In this document: positions 1 to 7,928 of the stretch, piece after piece
Position numbering within the stretch: the stretch's first letter is position 1
How the letters are laid out: the number at the start of each line of letters is the position of its first letter
Assembly: GCA_014729445.1 (NCBI GenBank)
Contig: WJJX01000131.1
Coordinates: forward strand, 1-16,483
DNA from: Candidatus Moraniibacteriota bacterium
GTDB taxonomy: Bacteria; Patescibacteriota; Minisyncoccia; CAIUEV01; JAHKAQ01
Reading direction: 5' to 3'
Length of the DNA: 16,483 nucleotides
The notes under the pieces: generated by a model
Told to the model about the DNA's origin: nothing
Database searches by the model: none
The model's input: the letters and a program-made list of their open reading frames with translations, nothing else
Made by a program: the position numbers and the translations under genes

Positions 1-2297
1 ATTTTCAGGTGATCGAATTTAATTTAAAGGCTAATAAGAATGGAAAAGACATAAAAATCAGGGAACCCGAGCCGGAAAATTTGATTTTAGCCCAATTAAA
101 TCGTTTTAATCCAAGTGAATGTATTTTACAGGAGAAAGATTATAATGATGCAGAGTTATTGAAGATCTTAAAACAAGAAAAAAAATTGAACGTTTATTGT
201 TTTTTTGAATTCCGGGAGTGGTCGAGAAATGCTTATTCTGAAATTAAGAAGCATTTCAGGGTTAAAACGCTACGGAGTTTTGGTTTGGAAAATAAAAGAT
301 CGGCTCAAAAGGCAGCCGCGGCTTTGATCGGTTATTTTAAATATACCCAAAAAGAAAAGCTGGCTCATTTGAGAAATTTGAAAGTTTATAGAGATTTTGA
401 TCATTTGATTTTGGATCCCTCAACCGTGGAAAATTTGGAGTTGTTTTATACGCTTCGGGAAGGCAACCGGGAGGGCAGTTTTTTTGACGTTCTTGATCAT
501 ACTTTGACGGCTTCGGGAGGGCGAATCTTAAAAAGTTGGTTAAAAAAACCGCTTTGTGACAAGAAAAAAATTTCTAAACGTTTGGACGCCGTGGATCAGG
601 GCATTAAAAAATTTGAAGAAAGAGAAAAAATTCGCGAGATTTTAAAGAATGTTTTGGATATTTCTAGAATTTTGGGGAGATTGAGTTTGGGAGTCGGCAG
701 GGCGGGGGATTTGAATAGCCTGAAAGACGCTTTGGATAAATGTTTTTTGATTAAAATTGAACTTGCTGATTTTAAATTTGAAGTTTATCAAGAAATTGAG
801 CAGGCGATTGATGAAAAATTGAAAAAAGTGATTAATTTGGTTGATAGTAACATTGTGGAGGATCCGCCGCTTGATTTAAAAAATGGAGGTTTAATTAAAA
901 ATGGAGTGCATTCTAAATTAGATAGACTTAGAGATCAGGTTCGAGGCAACAAGGATTGGATTTTGAGTTTGGAGCAGGAGGAAAAAAAGAAAACTAAAAT
1001 CAGTTCTTTAAAGATTAAGTTTAACAAGATTTTCGGTTATTATATTGAAATCAGCAGAGCCAATCTGCACCTGGCGCCCAGGAATTATATCAGAAAGCAG
1101 ACTATGGTTAATGCGGAGCGTTTTATCACACCCGAACTTAAAAAATACGAGGAGAGGATTTTAAGCAGCGAGGAGGAGATTAATAAAATCGAATATGATT
1201 TGTTTTTAGAGCTTGTTGGAGAAATTTTGCTTTATAGCAGGGAATTGCAGAATTTGGCTAAAAAGGTCGGCGAGCTGGACTGTTTTCTGGCTTTTGCTGA
1301 TTTGGCGGAAAAGGAGAATTATTCCAAGCCCAAAATTAATGAATTAAATAAAATCGGGATTGTCGAGGGGCGTCATCCGGTGGTGGATAAACTTATTAAA
1401 GAGGAGTATGTGGCAAATGATGTTAAATTAAATGACAAGGATCATCAGCTTTTGGTGATTACCGGTCCGAATATGGCGGGAAAGTCGGTTTTGCTTCGTC
1501 AAGCCGCTTTGATTGTTTTAATGGCCCACTTGGGTTGTTACGTACCGGCAAAAAAAGCCGATATTTGTTTGGTTGACCGGATTTTTGTTCGAAGCGGCGC
1601 CAGTGATGCCATCTCAAAGGGCCTTTCCACTTTCATGGTGGAAATGGTTGAAACCGCGCATATTCTTCGAAATGCCACCACTAAAAGTTTGATTATTATG
1701 GATGAGATTGGTCGGGGAACCAGCACTTATGACGGAATCAGTATTGCCTGGGCCATTGCCGAACATTTGGTTAGGAGTTCTAAATTCAGACCTAAAACTT
1801 TGTTTGCCACGCATTATCATGAGTTGCAGCTTTTGGAGGATAAATTTTTAAAAAGGATCAAGAATTACAATTTAGCGGTGGAGGAAAAAAACGGGGAGCC
1901 GGTTTTTCTTCATAAAATGATACCGGGCCGGGCTTTTAACAGTTATGCGGTTTCGGTTGCCAAATTGGCTGGAATGCCCGATGAAATAACGGTTCGGGCG
2001 GTTACAATTTTGTCGAATTTGGAGAAGAAGTTTCGTAAAGGCAAGGAAGGGAGATCGGATCTTGATGGAGATGTTTTTTCTACTCAAACGGCTTTGTTCG
2101 AAGAACAATTTGATGGCTATTCGGGTTTGGGGGACGAAAAAAGGAAACGCAAAAGTTTAAATAAAAAAGGAAAAAAAGTTTTAAAAGAGCTTGAAAAAAT
2201 GGATATTTACAATATGACGCCGGTTGAAGCCTTGAATAGATTGGTTGAATTGAAGACTATTGTACAGACTGGGGGAGAACGAGAAAATCCGCATTAG
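1..2297 (+). CDS. mutS: DNA mismatch repair protein MutS, 5' partial
   Basis: MutS binds base mismatches and small loops in DNA and uses its ATPase to recruit MutL. The frame is open to the window edge. A GTG at 9 could be read as a start, but the residues that follow already match the connector domain (domain II), so the mismatch-binding domain I, with its Phe-x-Glu motif, must lie upstream. Counting from codon 9, the core/lever and clamp domains occupy roughly residues 130-470. The ABC-type ATPase follows: Walker A GPNMAGKS at 486-493, then STFMVEM, Walker B with D565-E566 in MDEIGRGTSTYDG, and the ATHYHEL histidine motif. The C-terminus ends in the usual small helical segment (TPVEALNRLVELK). 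Walker A has Ala where most bacterial MutS proteins have a second Gly. mutL follows 93 nt downstream on the same strand, the classic pairing. Identification is very secure; only the N-terminus is missing. Confidence 0.97.
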   Translation, partial: FQVIEFNLKANKNGKDIKIREPEPENLILAQLNRFNPSECILQEKDYNDAELLKILKQEKKLNVYCFFEFREWSRNAYSEIKKHFRVKTLRSFGLENKRSAQKAAAALIGYFKYTQKEKLAHLRNLKVYRDFDHLILDPSTVENLELFYTLREGNREGSFFDVLDHTLTASGGRILKSWLKKPLCDKKKISKRLDAVDQGIKKFEEREKIREILKNVLDISRILGRLSLGVGRAGDLNSLKDALDKCFLIKIELADFKFEVYQEIEQAIDEKLKKVINLVDSNIVEDPPLDLKNGGLIKNGVHSKLDRLRDQVRGNKDWILSLEQEEKKKTKISSLKIKFNKIFGYYIEISRANLHLAPRNYIRKQTMVNAERFITPELKKYEERILSSEEEINKIEYDLFLELVGEILLYSRELQNLAKKVGELDCFLAFADLAEKENYSKPKINELNKIGIVEGRHPVVDKLIKEEYVANDVKLNDKDHQLLVITGPNMAGKSVLLRQAALIVLMAHLGCYVPAKKADICLVDRIFVRSGASDAISKGLSTFMVEMVETAHILRNATTKSLIIMDEIGRGTSTYDGISIAWAIAEHLVRSSKFRPKTLFATHYHELQLLEDKFLKRIKNYNLAVEEKNGEPVFLHKMIPGRAFNSYAVSVAKLAGMPDEITVRAVTILSNLEKKFRKGKEGRSDLDGDVFSTQTALFEEQFDGYSGLGDEKRKRKSLNKKGKKVLKELEKMDIYNMTPVEALNRLVELKTIVQTGGERENPH

Positions 2298-2390
2298 GAA
2301 TCGGTGTGCGGCGCGGGTTTGCAGTCAGCAGATTTTTGTCTCAAGATAAAAATTGGAAATTTTTAAAATTAAGATTGATGATTATCAATT

Positions 2391-4058
2391 ATGAATAAGA
2401 TTAATTTGTTGTCTAAAAAAATAATTTCCCAAATCGCGGCCGGAGAGGTGATTGAGCGGCCGGTGTCCGTGGTTAAGGAATTGGTTGAAAATTCGATCGA
2501 TGCGGGGGCAAAAAATATTTCGGTAATTGTTAAAGAAGCGGGTTTAAAAGAAATTAAAGTGATTGATGACGGTTTGGGAATTGGGGGAGAGGATTTAAAA
2601 ATGTGCTATAAATCGCATACAACAAGCAAGATTTTCAAAGAGGAGGATTTGAATCGGATTTCCTCTTTGGGGTTTCGAGGGGAGGCTCTTTCAAGTATCG
2701 CTCTAGTTAGCGGATTGCAGATTAAAAGCAAGCTTAAAAATGGGGCTAAGGGATTTGAGGTAAAGATTTCCAAAGGTAGAATGTTGGATTTTTCGCAGGT
2801 GGGAATGCCCGCCGGGACTCAGATTATGGTTGAGTCTTTGTTTAAAGACACGCCGGCCAGAAGAAAATTTTTGAAAAGTTCGCGGACCGAATTTAATCAT
2901 ATTTTGGTGTTACTGAATCGGTTGGCTTTGGCTTTTCCCCAAATTGGATTTGCTTTAAGAAATAACAAAAAGGAAATTTTCTCTGTCCCTGCTGGTCAGA
3001 CAATTTCCAAGCGGATGCGTTTTCTTTTAAAGGAAAAGATTCACAAGAGATTGATTCCTTTGAAGGTAAAATCCAATTATGCTTTGATTGAAGGTTTTGT
3101 GGGGATGCCGCAGATCGCTTTTTCCAACAAAAGCAAGCAGTATTTGTTTGTAAACGGGCGTTTGATTAATAATCCCTCTATCGCAAGAACCATAAAAGAA
3201 GCTTACGGATCCTTGATTTCGAATAATTTGAAGCCGACTTTTCTCCTGGCTTTGAAGGTCATGCCCGAAACCGTTGACGTTAATATTCATCCGAGAAAAG
3301 AAGAGGTTAAATTTTTATATCATGAGGCTATTATCGGGTTAATTAATAAAAAGGTGAAGCAGGTTTTGAGAAATAAGAATTTATTTTATAAGTTTGAAAG
3401 CGGAGAGGATGACTTTAAAAAGGAAAGCGAGTTTTTTAGGGAGGATTTCGATTTTTGGCGGGTGAAAGAGGAGGAAGAGGTTTGTGACAGCGAAATTATT
3501 CAAATTAAAAATAAATATTTGGCGGTGCCCAGCAAAAAAGGTTTTTTAGTGATTGATCAACATGCGGCTCACGAGCGGATTTTATTCGATGAATTAAAGA
3601 GGAATTTTGCAAAACGTAAAAATAAAAAAGAGAAGGTTTTGTTTAAAAGGGCATTAACTTTTGAACTGCCTATTACAGAAGCCAATTTTTTAGAGCAGAA
3701 TTTGAAGGTCTTTGAAGCTTTGGGTTTTGAGATCGAGCTTTTCGGTCAAGGGACGTTTAAAGTAAATGCGGTGCCAAAAATTTTTCATTGTCGTCGAATC
3801 GAGGAGTTAATAACGGAATTAAATCAGTTGATGATTAAACAAAAGAAAGTGGATTTGGATTGGAGGAATCGTAAAATTTTGAATTTTTTGGCTTGTAAAA
3901 ACGCGATTAAAACCGGAGAAAAATTGAAACCCAAAGAAAGAAGAAGATTGATTAAAAAATTATTTAAAACAAGGAAAAAATTCACTTGTCCGCATGGCAG
4001 GCCGGTGATTGTTGAATTTAGTGAACAGGAATTGGATAAGTTGTTTAAGAGGAGATAG
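2391..4058 (+). CDS. mutL: DNA mismatch repair protein MutL, endonuclease type
   Basis: MutL couples mismatch recognition by MutS to strand incision. The N-terminal GHKL ATPase shows all its motifs: E33/N34 in LVENSIDAG, DDGLGIG at 59-64, and GFRGEALSS at 94-102. The transducer domain follows to about residue 330. After a short linker comes the C-terminal dimerisation and endonuclease domain with DQHAAHE at 389-395, ACK at 501-503 and CPHGRP at 533-538, the metal-site motifs of MutL proteins that nick DNA themselves. This fits an organism without MutH. In DQHA-x2-E-x4-E the last position is Asp400 rather than Glu, with Glu401 next to it. At 555 aa it is shorter than typical bacterial MutL (about 600-630), mainly in the linker. 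The ATG is preceded by an A/T-rich stretch with no Shine-Dalgarno sequence. It follows mutS and converges with the nuclease gene at 4120. Confidence 0.97.
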   Translation: MNKINLLSKKIISQIAAGEVIERPVSVVKELVENSIDAGAKNISVIVKEAGLKEIKVIDDGLGIGGEDLKMCYKSHTTSKIFKEEDLNRISSLGFRGEALSSIALVSGLQIKSKLKNGAKGFEVKISKGRMLDFSQVGMPAGTQIMVESLFKDTPARRKFLKSSRTEFNHILVLLNRLALAFPQIGFALRNNKKEIFSVPAGQTISKRMRFLLKEKIHKRLIPLKVKSNYALIEGFVGMPQIAFSNKSKQYLFVNGRLINNPSIARTIKEAYGSLISNNLKPTFLLALKVMPETVDVNIHPRKEEVKFLYHEAIIGLINKKVKQVLRNKNLFYKFESGEDDFKKESEFFREDFDFWRVKEEEEVCDSEIIQIKNKYLAVPSKKGFLVIDQHAAHERILFDELKRNFAKRKNKKEKVLFKRALTFELPITEANFLEQNLKVFEALGFEIELFGQGTFKVNAVPKIFHCRRIEELITELNQLMIKQKKVDLDWRNRKILNFLACKNAIKTGEKLKPKERRRLIKKLFKTRKKFTCPHGRPVIVEFSEQELDKLFKRR

Positions 4059-4119
4059 GCTACATGGTTGGAGAATGGAAAAGTGGAACTTACTAAAAGT
4101 AGACTGAAGGTCGTTTATT

Positions 4120-5019
4120 TTATTTACAAATTGATTCACAGGGAATGCCGTCGTTATCTCCATCTCTTTTTAAACAGCCGCAGCTGTTTAATTGATACAT
4201 AGCCTCATTACAATCGATCATTTGCTTACAGGTTTTACTGCAGTTGCAACTATAGTTTTGGGGATTTCGGGAAGCGGATTTGCTGATTGTTTGGGTCGGT
4301 TGAGGAGGTGAAGCCGGGGGATTTATTGCGGCTTTGCTTGTATCTCCATTACATTTGTCTCCCCATAAGCCTTTTTTGTTTTCTCTTGCTTCTTTTTCAG
4401 CCTGCTTAAAATCTTTTTGATATTTATAAGCAAGATTATAAGTATATTCGTGAGCAAAGCCTTCCTCGATCATATATTTGTTAAATAAAGTGCCGTCTTC
4501 TAAATAAACATAGCGAAGCAGTCGATTGTATTTGTCTTTTTCGCCTTGAGTGGGATCGGGTTCGAGACCAACTTTTTGGCCTTCGAGCATTTTTTTGGCT
4601 TCCTTCGAGGCTTCCCGTCCGAAGCATTGAACCGGTTTTCTTGGATCAACGGTTTCCGGGGTGTCCAGGCCGATCATTCTTATTTTTTCGGTAGTGCCGT
4701 CGATGTTTACCGAGATTGTATCGCCGTCGGAAACTCTTACAACCTCGTATAAGGTTTTGGGGGGAGGTGTTTTTTCTTTGCTTTCTTGCTCTTTATTTTT
4801 GGTATTTGTGGCTTGGTTTGTTTGCTTGGCCAGGGAGGATTTACTGTTTTTTTGAGCTGTTTGGTGGGTTTCGTTTTTTTTCGGCTCCGCTTTGGATTGA
4901 GGTTGAGGTTGAGGTCTGGAATTCAAGGTAAGGGCTTTGATCAATAAGATTGCGCAGATTCCGATTATTGCTATTTTGATACTTACGGGCCATTTATTTG
5001 ATTGCTTTTGGTTTTTCAT
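4120..5019 (-). CDS. Membrane-anchored staphylococcal-nuclease-like protein with C-terminal excalibur domain
   Basis: This is a predicted extracellular, calcium-dependent nuclease of the SNase/thermonuclease family that cuts DNA and RNA. Residues 12-29 form one hydrophobic segment (signal anchor). A Pro/Gln/Lys/Ser-rich linker of about 55 residues follows, then the SNase fold at about 90-222. Expected active-site residues are visible: D100 (VSDGDT), R114, D119 and E122 (RMIGLDTPET), and R166 (DKYNR), matching Asp21, Arg35, Asp40, Glu43 and Arg87 of the staphylococcal enzyme. After a second Pro/Ser-rich linker, residues 256-299 form an excalibur-type domain ending in DGDNDGIPCE, a calcium-binding-like loop. 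It has eight Cys (258, 260, 264, 270, 280, 282, 294, 298), more than the two usually conserved. The likely role is surface digestion of environmental or host nucleic acids for nucleotide salvage, suited to an organism lacking biosynthesis. It is transcribed alone, away from the sucrose operon. Confidence 0.93.
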   Translation of the reverse strand: MKNQKQSNKWPVSIKIAIIGICAILLIKALTLNSRPQPQPQSKAEPKKNETHQTAQKNSKSSLAKQTNQATNTKNKEQESKEKTPPPKTLYEVVRVSDGDTISVNIDGTTEKIRMIGLDTPETVDPRKPVQCFGREASKEAKKMLEGQKVGLEPDPTQGEKDKYNRLLRYVYLEDGTLFNKYMIEEGFAHEYTYNLAYKYQKDFKQAEKEARENKKGLWGDKCNGDTSKAAINPPASPPQPTQTISKSASRNPQNYSCNCSKTCKQMIDCNEAMYQLNSCGCLKRDGDNDGIPCESICK

Positions 5020-5099
5020 TTTTTTATTTTGCTTTTAGATTCATATTTTTTAACTTATATCAAGTTTTTTTTGAGATTACCACAACAATTTTTTTAGCT

Positions 5100-5258
5100 T
5101 TGATTAAAAAACTCAATATGATTTTTTATTTTATTATTTTAGCATAAATTTTAGAAGCCTGCTAAATTAATAGCAAGCGAAAGAGGGTTTTGTTTTTTAA
5201 TTTTGGCATGTATGATATTATGTGATTATAGAAAAATCATATTGAGTTTTTTAATCAA
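5100..5258. repeat. 27-bp perfect inverted repeat with 105-bp spacer (MITE-like or long hairpin)
   Basis: The arm at 5100-5126 is the exact reverse complement of the arm at 5232-5258 (27 of 27), and the match stops at both outer edges. Each arm contains the core AACTCAATATGATT or its complement. The 105-bp interior holds a smaller imperfect stem at 5157-5178: GC(C)TGCTA, loop AATTAA, TAGCA(A)GC. No target-site duplication is obvious next to the arms. The size and layout fit a miniature inverted-repeat element, a structured RNA or a paired operator. I cannot tell which from one copy. No second copy was seen in the window. Confidence 0.85.
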
Positions 5259-5284
5259 TTTAAATATTATCTCCGCGTCGCAAG

Positions 5285-5290
5285 TATAAT
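5285..5290 (+). promoter_or_regulatory. Probable -10 box of the sucrose operon
   Basis: An exact TATAAT lies 79 bp before the sucrose phosphorylase start and just outside the right arm of the inverted repeat. No good -35 hexamer sits 17 bp upstream (the bases there are AAATAT), so the promoter may rely on an activator, or the true promoter may be the TTGGCA...TTATAG pair inside the repeat. Confidence 0.4.
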
Positions 5291-5368
5291 AAGTATTGTT
5301 GAATAAAGTAAGTATTTCAAAGATAAACTTAATATGAATTAAAAATTTGGTTTAAGATTTTTTTATTA

Positions 5369-6916
5369 ATGAAAAAGCTTAAAAATAAAATTCAATTAAT
5401 TACTTATCCGGACAGTCTAGGCAGAGATTTAAAGGATTTGGATCTGGTTTTAAACAAATATTTAAAAGAGGTGGTTTATGGTGTTCATATTTTGCCCATG
5501 TACCCCTCCTCCTCGGATAGAGGATTTTCTCCCTTGACTCATTTAAAAATAGATGAAAAATTTGGGGACTGGGATGATATTATAAAAATAGGCAAGAAAT
5601 TCGATCTTGTAGTCGATTTAGTGGTAAATCATATTTCCAGCCAATCGAAATATTTTCTTGATTATTTAGAAAAGGGGGATGCTTCCCAATATGCTGATTT
5701 TTTTATTACCACTCAAAAATTTTCTAAAAGGATGAAATGGAATCAGAAGCTAAGTCCCAAAGTGGTAAATTTTATTGAGAAGATTTTAAATATTATCCGG
5801 CATATCGATATTATATTTCATAAAGGAGGAGTTAATAGGATCACCTTAAAAAAAATATTCAGACCGCGGCCCGGATCGCCTTTTGTAACTTTTAAATTTC
5901 AAGACAAAACCAAGAAAAATCTTTGGTGTACTTTTTCTTCGGATCAACTTGATCTGGATATAAAAAATGAGAAAGTTTTGGAAATTTTCAAGAATATTTT
6001 GAGTTTTTTTAAAGAAAAAAAGGTTAAGATGGTTCGTCTTGATGCGGTGGGATATGCGGCCAAGGAAAGAGACACCAGAAATTTTATGATCCCCCAGACT
6101 TATAAATTTATTGCCTGGCTTAGCGATCAGGCTCACCAAAACGGGATTTTAGCTTTGCCCGAAGTGCACTCTCATTATACTAATCAATTGGGTTTAGCCA
6201 AAATTAAGGAAGTCGATTATGTTTATGATTTTGCTTTACCGGTGCTTGTTTTGGAGGCAATTCACGGAAAGAATGCCTCTAATTTAAAAAAATGGATTAA
6301 AATCAGGCCGACCAATTGCATAACCACTTTAGATACGCATGACGGCTTGCCGATTCCAGATGTGGAGGATCTAATCGAGAAAAAGAGTCTGGATTCTTTG
6401 GTCGCTTTGATAAAATCTTTCGGAGGAAATGAGGCTTTTAGAGCTTCAGGCAGGAATTCGGACAACGTGGATATTTATCAATTGAATTGTACTTATTTTT
6501 CGGCTTTAGGAGAAAATAAAAACGCTTATTTAATTGCCAGAGCCATTCAATTTTTTCTCCCGGGCATTCCTCAAGTTTATTATGTCGGTTTATTAGCGGG
6601 AGAAAACGATATGGATCTATTGGAGAGGACCGGGCACGGCAGAGATATCAACCGTCATTATTATTCGATTGCCGAAATCGAAAAGGAATTAAAAAGAGAT
6701 GTGGTGAAAAGATTATTTGCATTAATGAAGTTTAGAAATGAATATGAGGCTTTCAACGGGAAATTCAAGCTTTATAAATCCGCGGAGGATATAATTGTAA
6801 TGGGCTGGACAAAAAATAAATTAAGGGCTAAGTTGGAGGTGTATTTGAAGAAAAAAGAAGCCAAAATAACCTATTGGGATCAAGAGAAAAATCAGGAAAA
6901 ATATATTAACATTTAA
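5369..6916 (+). CDS. sucP: Sucrose phosphorylase-type glycoside hydrolase (GH13 subfamily 18)
   Basis: This family catalyses the reversible phosphorolysis of sucrose to alpha-glucose-1-phosphate and fructose, a cytoplasmic reaction that saves ATP. The N-terminus (KIQLITYPDSLG, then YGVHILPMYPSS) and the NH motif at H88 are typical. The catalytic triad is visible: nucleophile D225 in RLDAVGYAAKE, acid/base E265 in PEVHSHY, and transition-state stabiliser D325 in LDTHDG. The acceptor-loop segment DIYQ at 368-371 resembles D-L-Y-Q of the Bifidobacterium enzyme, and the stretch PGIPQVYYVGLLAGENDM is nearly identical to it. About 48 residues lie between FIT and IFRPRPG, where the Bifidobacterium enzyme has about 16, giving a basic, Ile-rich insertion in domain B. 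No signal peptide and no Shine-Dalgarno sequence are seen. The fructokinase starts 2 nt after the stop, which supports sucrose as substrate over sucrose-6-phosphate. Glucosylglycerate or glucosylglycerol phosphorylase remains possible. Confidence 0.92.
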   Translation: MKKLKNKIQLITYPDSLGRDLKDLDLVLNKYLKEVVYGVHILPMYPSSSDRGFSPLTHLKIDEKFGDWDDIIKIGKKFDLVVDLVVNHISSQSKYFLDYLEKGDASQYADFFITTQKFSKRMKWNQKLSPKVVNFIEKILNIIRHIDIIFHKGGVNRITLKKIFRPRPGSPFVTFKFQDKTKKNLWCTFSSDQLDLDIKNEKVLEIFKNILSFFKEKKVKMVRLDAVGYAAKERDTRNFMIPQTYKFIAWLSDQAHQNGILALPEVHSHYTNQLGLAKIKEVDYVYDFALPVLVLEAIHGKNASNLKKWIKIRPTNCITTLDTHDGLPIPDVEDLIEKKSLDSLVALIKSFGGNEAFRASGRNSDNVDIYQLNCTYFSALGENKNAYLIARAIQFFLPGIPQVYYVGLLAGENDMDLLERTGHGRDINRHYYSIAEIEKELKRDVVKRLFALMKFRNEYEAFNGKFKLYKSAEDIIVMGWTKNKLRAKLEVYLKKKEAKITYWDQEKNQEKYINI

Positions 6917-6918
6917 AA

Positions 6919-7836
6919 ATGAAAAACGGTAAAAATCAAATATTATGTTTCGGGGAAGTTTTAATAGATTTTTTTGGTTCGATTAAAGAAGGTTTTATTC
7001 CGAAATTAGGGGGAGCTCCGGCTAATGTGGCGATCGGGCTTAAAAAAATGAATTATCCTCAAGTTTTGTTTCTTGGCAAAGTGGGCCAGGATTTGTTTGG
7101 GAGATTTTTAGTGCAAAGTCTGAAAAAAATTGAAATTGATACTTCTTATTTGATTTCCTCAAGTCGATTTAATACGACTCTGGCTTATGTCAGCCTGGAT
7201 GAAGAAGGACAGAGAGATTTTTCTTTTTTTAGGGGAGCCCATGAACAAATTTCTAAAGAAGAGGTCGAAAAAGTGGATTTAAGAAGAGTCAGGATTTTAC
7301 AATTTGGTTCTTTGACTCAAACCAATGAGATTTGTTCTAAGGCGACCGATTTTTTGATTGCGGCCGCCAAAAAAAACAAGGTTTTTGTTTCGTATGACCC
7401 CAATGTAAGGCTGCCGCTTTGGAGTGATTATAGTTATCTAAAGTCGGTTATCAAGCAAACAATCCAAAAAGTGGATTTATTAAAAATAAACGAGGAGGAG
7501 CTGGAGTTTTTAACCGAAACCAGACAGTTGAAAAAGGGAGCGGCCAAACTCTGGAAAGATAATTTGAAAGTTTTAATTGTTACGTTGGGGGAAAAAGGAG
7601 CTTTTTTTAAAACCGAAAAAGTGGAGGGTTATATTGAGGGGGAAAAAGTTAAAGTGGTTGATACTACGGGCGCGGGTGATGCTTTCAACGCCGGATTTTT
7701 GTATAAAATCTCTGGCTGTATTAAAAACGGAAATTTGGAGATTAGCGGGGATAAGCTAGCGGAATCGGTTCAATTCGCAAACAGGATAGCCTCGCAATCG
7801 GTCACGGTTAAAGGGGCGACTGATTATATCTTTTGA
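6919..7836 (+). CDS. scrK: Fructokinase, PfkB/ribokinase family
   Basis: This enzyme phosphorylates fructose to fructose-6-phosphate with ATP, feeding glycolysis or the pentose phosphate pathway. The N-terminus reads FGEVLIDF, followed by the substrate-binding GGAPANVAIGL at 31-41. KVGQDLFGRFL and the RDFSFFRGAHEQI segment are characteristic of bacterial fructokinases rather than of ribokinases or 2-keto-3-deoxygluconate kinases. The C-terminal PfkB signature DTTGAGDAFNAGF starts at D248, with catalytic base D254. At 305 aa it has normal family length. It starts 2 nt after the sucrose phosphorylase stop, so the two are surely cotranscribed and probably translationally coupled. Together they convert sucrose plus phosphate plus one ATP into two hexose phosphates. 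The gene ends in TGA followed in frame by TAG. No sucrose transporter is visible nearby. Confidence 0.93.
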   Translation: MKNGKNQILCFGEVLIDFFGSIKEGFIPKLGGAPANVAIGLKKMNYPQVLFLGKVGQDLFGRFLVQSLKKIEIDTSYLISSSRFNTTLAYVSLDEEGQRDFSFFRGAHEQISKEEVEKVDLRRVRILQFGSLTQTNEICSKATDFLIAAAKKNKVFVSYDPNVRLPLWSDYSYLKSVIKQTIQKVDLLKINEEELEFLTETRQLKKGAAKLWKDNLKVLIVTLGEKGAFFKTEKVEGYIEGEKVKVVDTTGAGDAFNAGFLYKISGCIKNGNLEISGDKLAESVQFANRIASQSVTVKGATDYIF

Positions 7837-7928
7837 TAGACAGCCTAAAATATAGATTTGATTTACTGAAAGCAGAATAGGTGATGCCGTCGGAATATTG
7901 AATTTTTTGTAGAATAAGAATTTGAATT

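Larger units (their letters stand above)
5020..5368. other. Divergent intergenic region without a gene
   Basis: These 349 bases separate the divergently transcribed nuclease and sucrose phosphorylase genes and must hold both promoters. I see no coding frame of credible length. Contents: a small palindrome AACTTATATCAAGTT at 5052-5066, 33 bp ahead of the nuclease start and possibly an operator; the long inverted repeat at 5100-5258; and a TATAAT at 5285-5290 facing the sucrose operon. Confidence 0.7.

Noticed and set aside
9..11. GTG at 9 as the start of mutS
   Set aside because: The encoded protein would lack the mismatch-binding domain, and the frame is open through bases 3-8, so the start lies outside the window.
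7834..7839. Possible alternative code with TGA as glycine, since the fructokinase ends TGA then TAG
   Set aside because: None of the long genes needs TGA as sense, and glycine is encoded by GGN throughout. In code-25 lineages TGA is frequent inside genes, so the standard code with tandem stops is the simpler reading.
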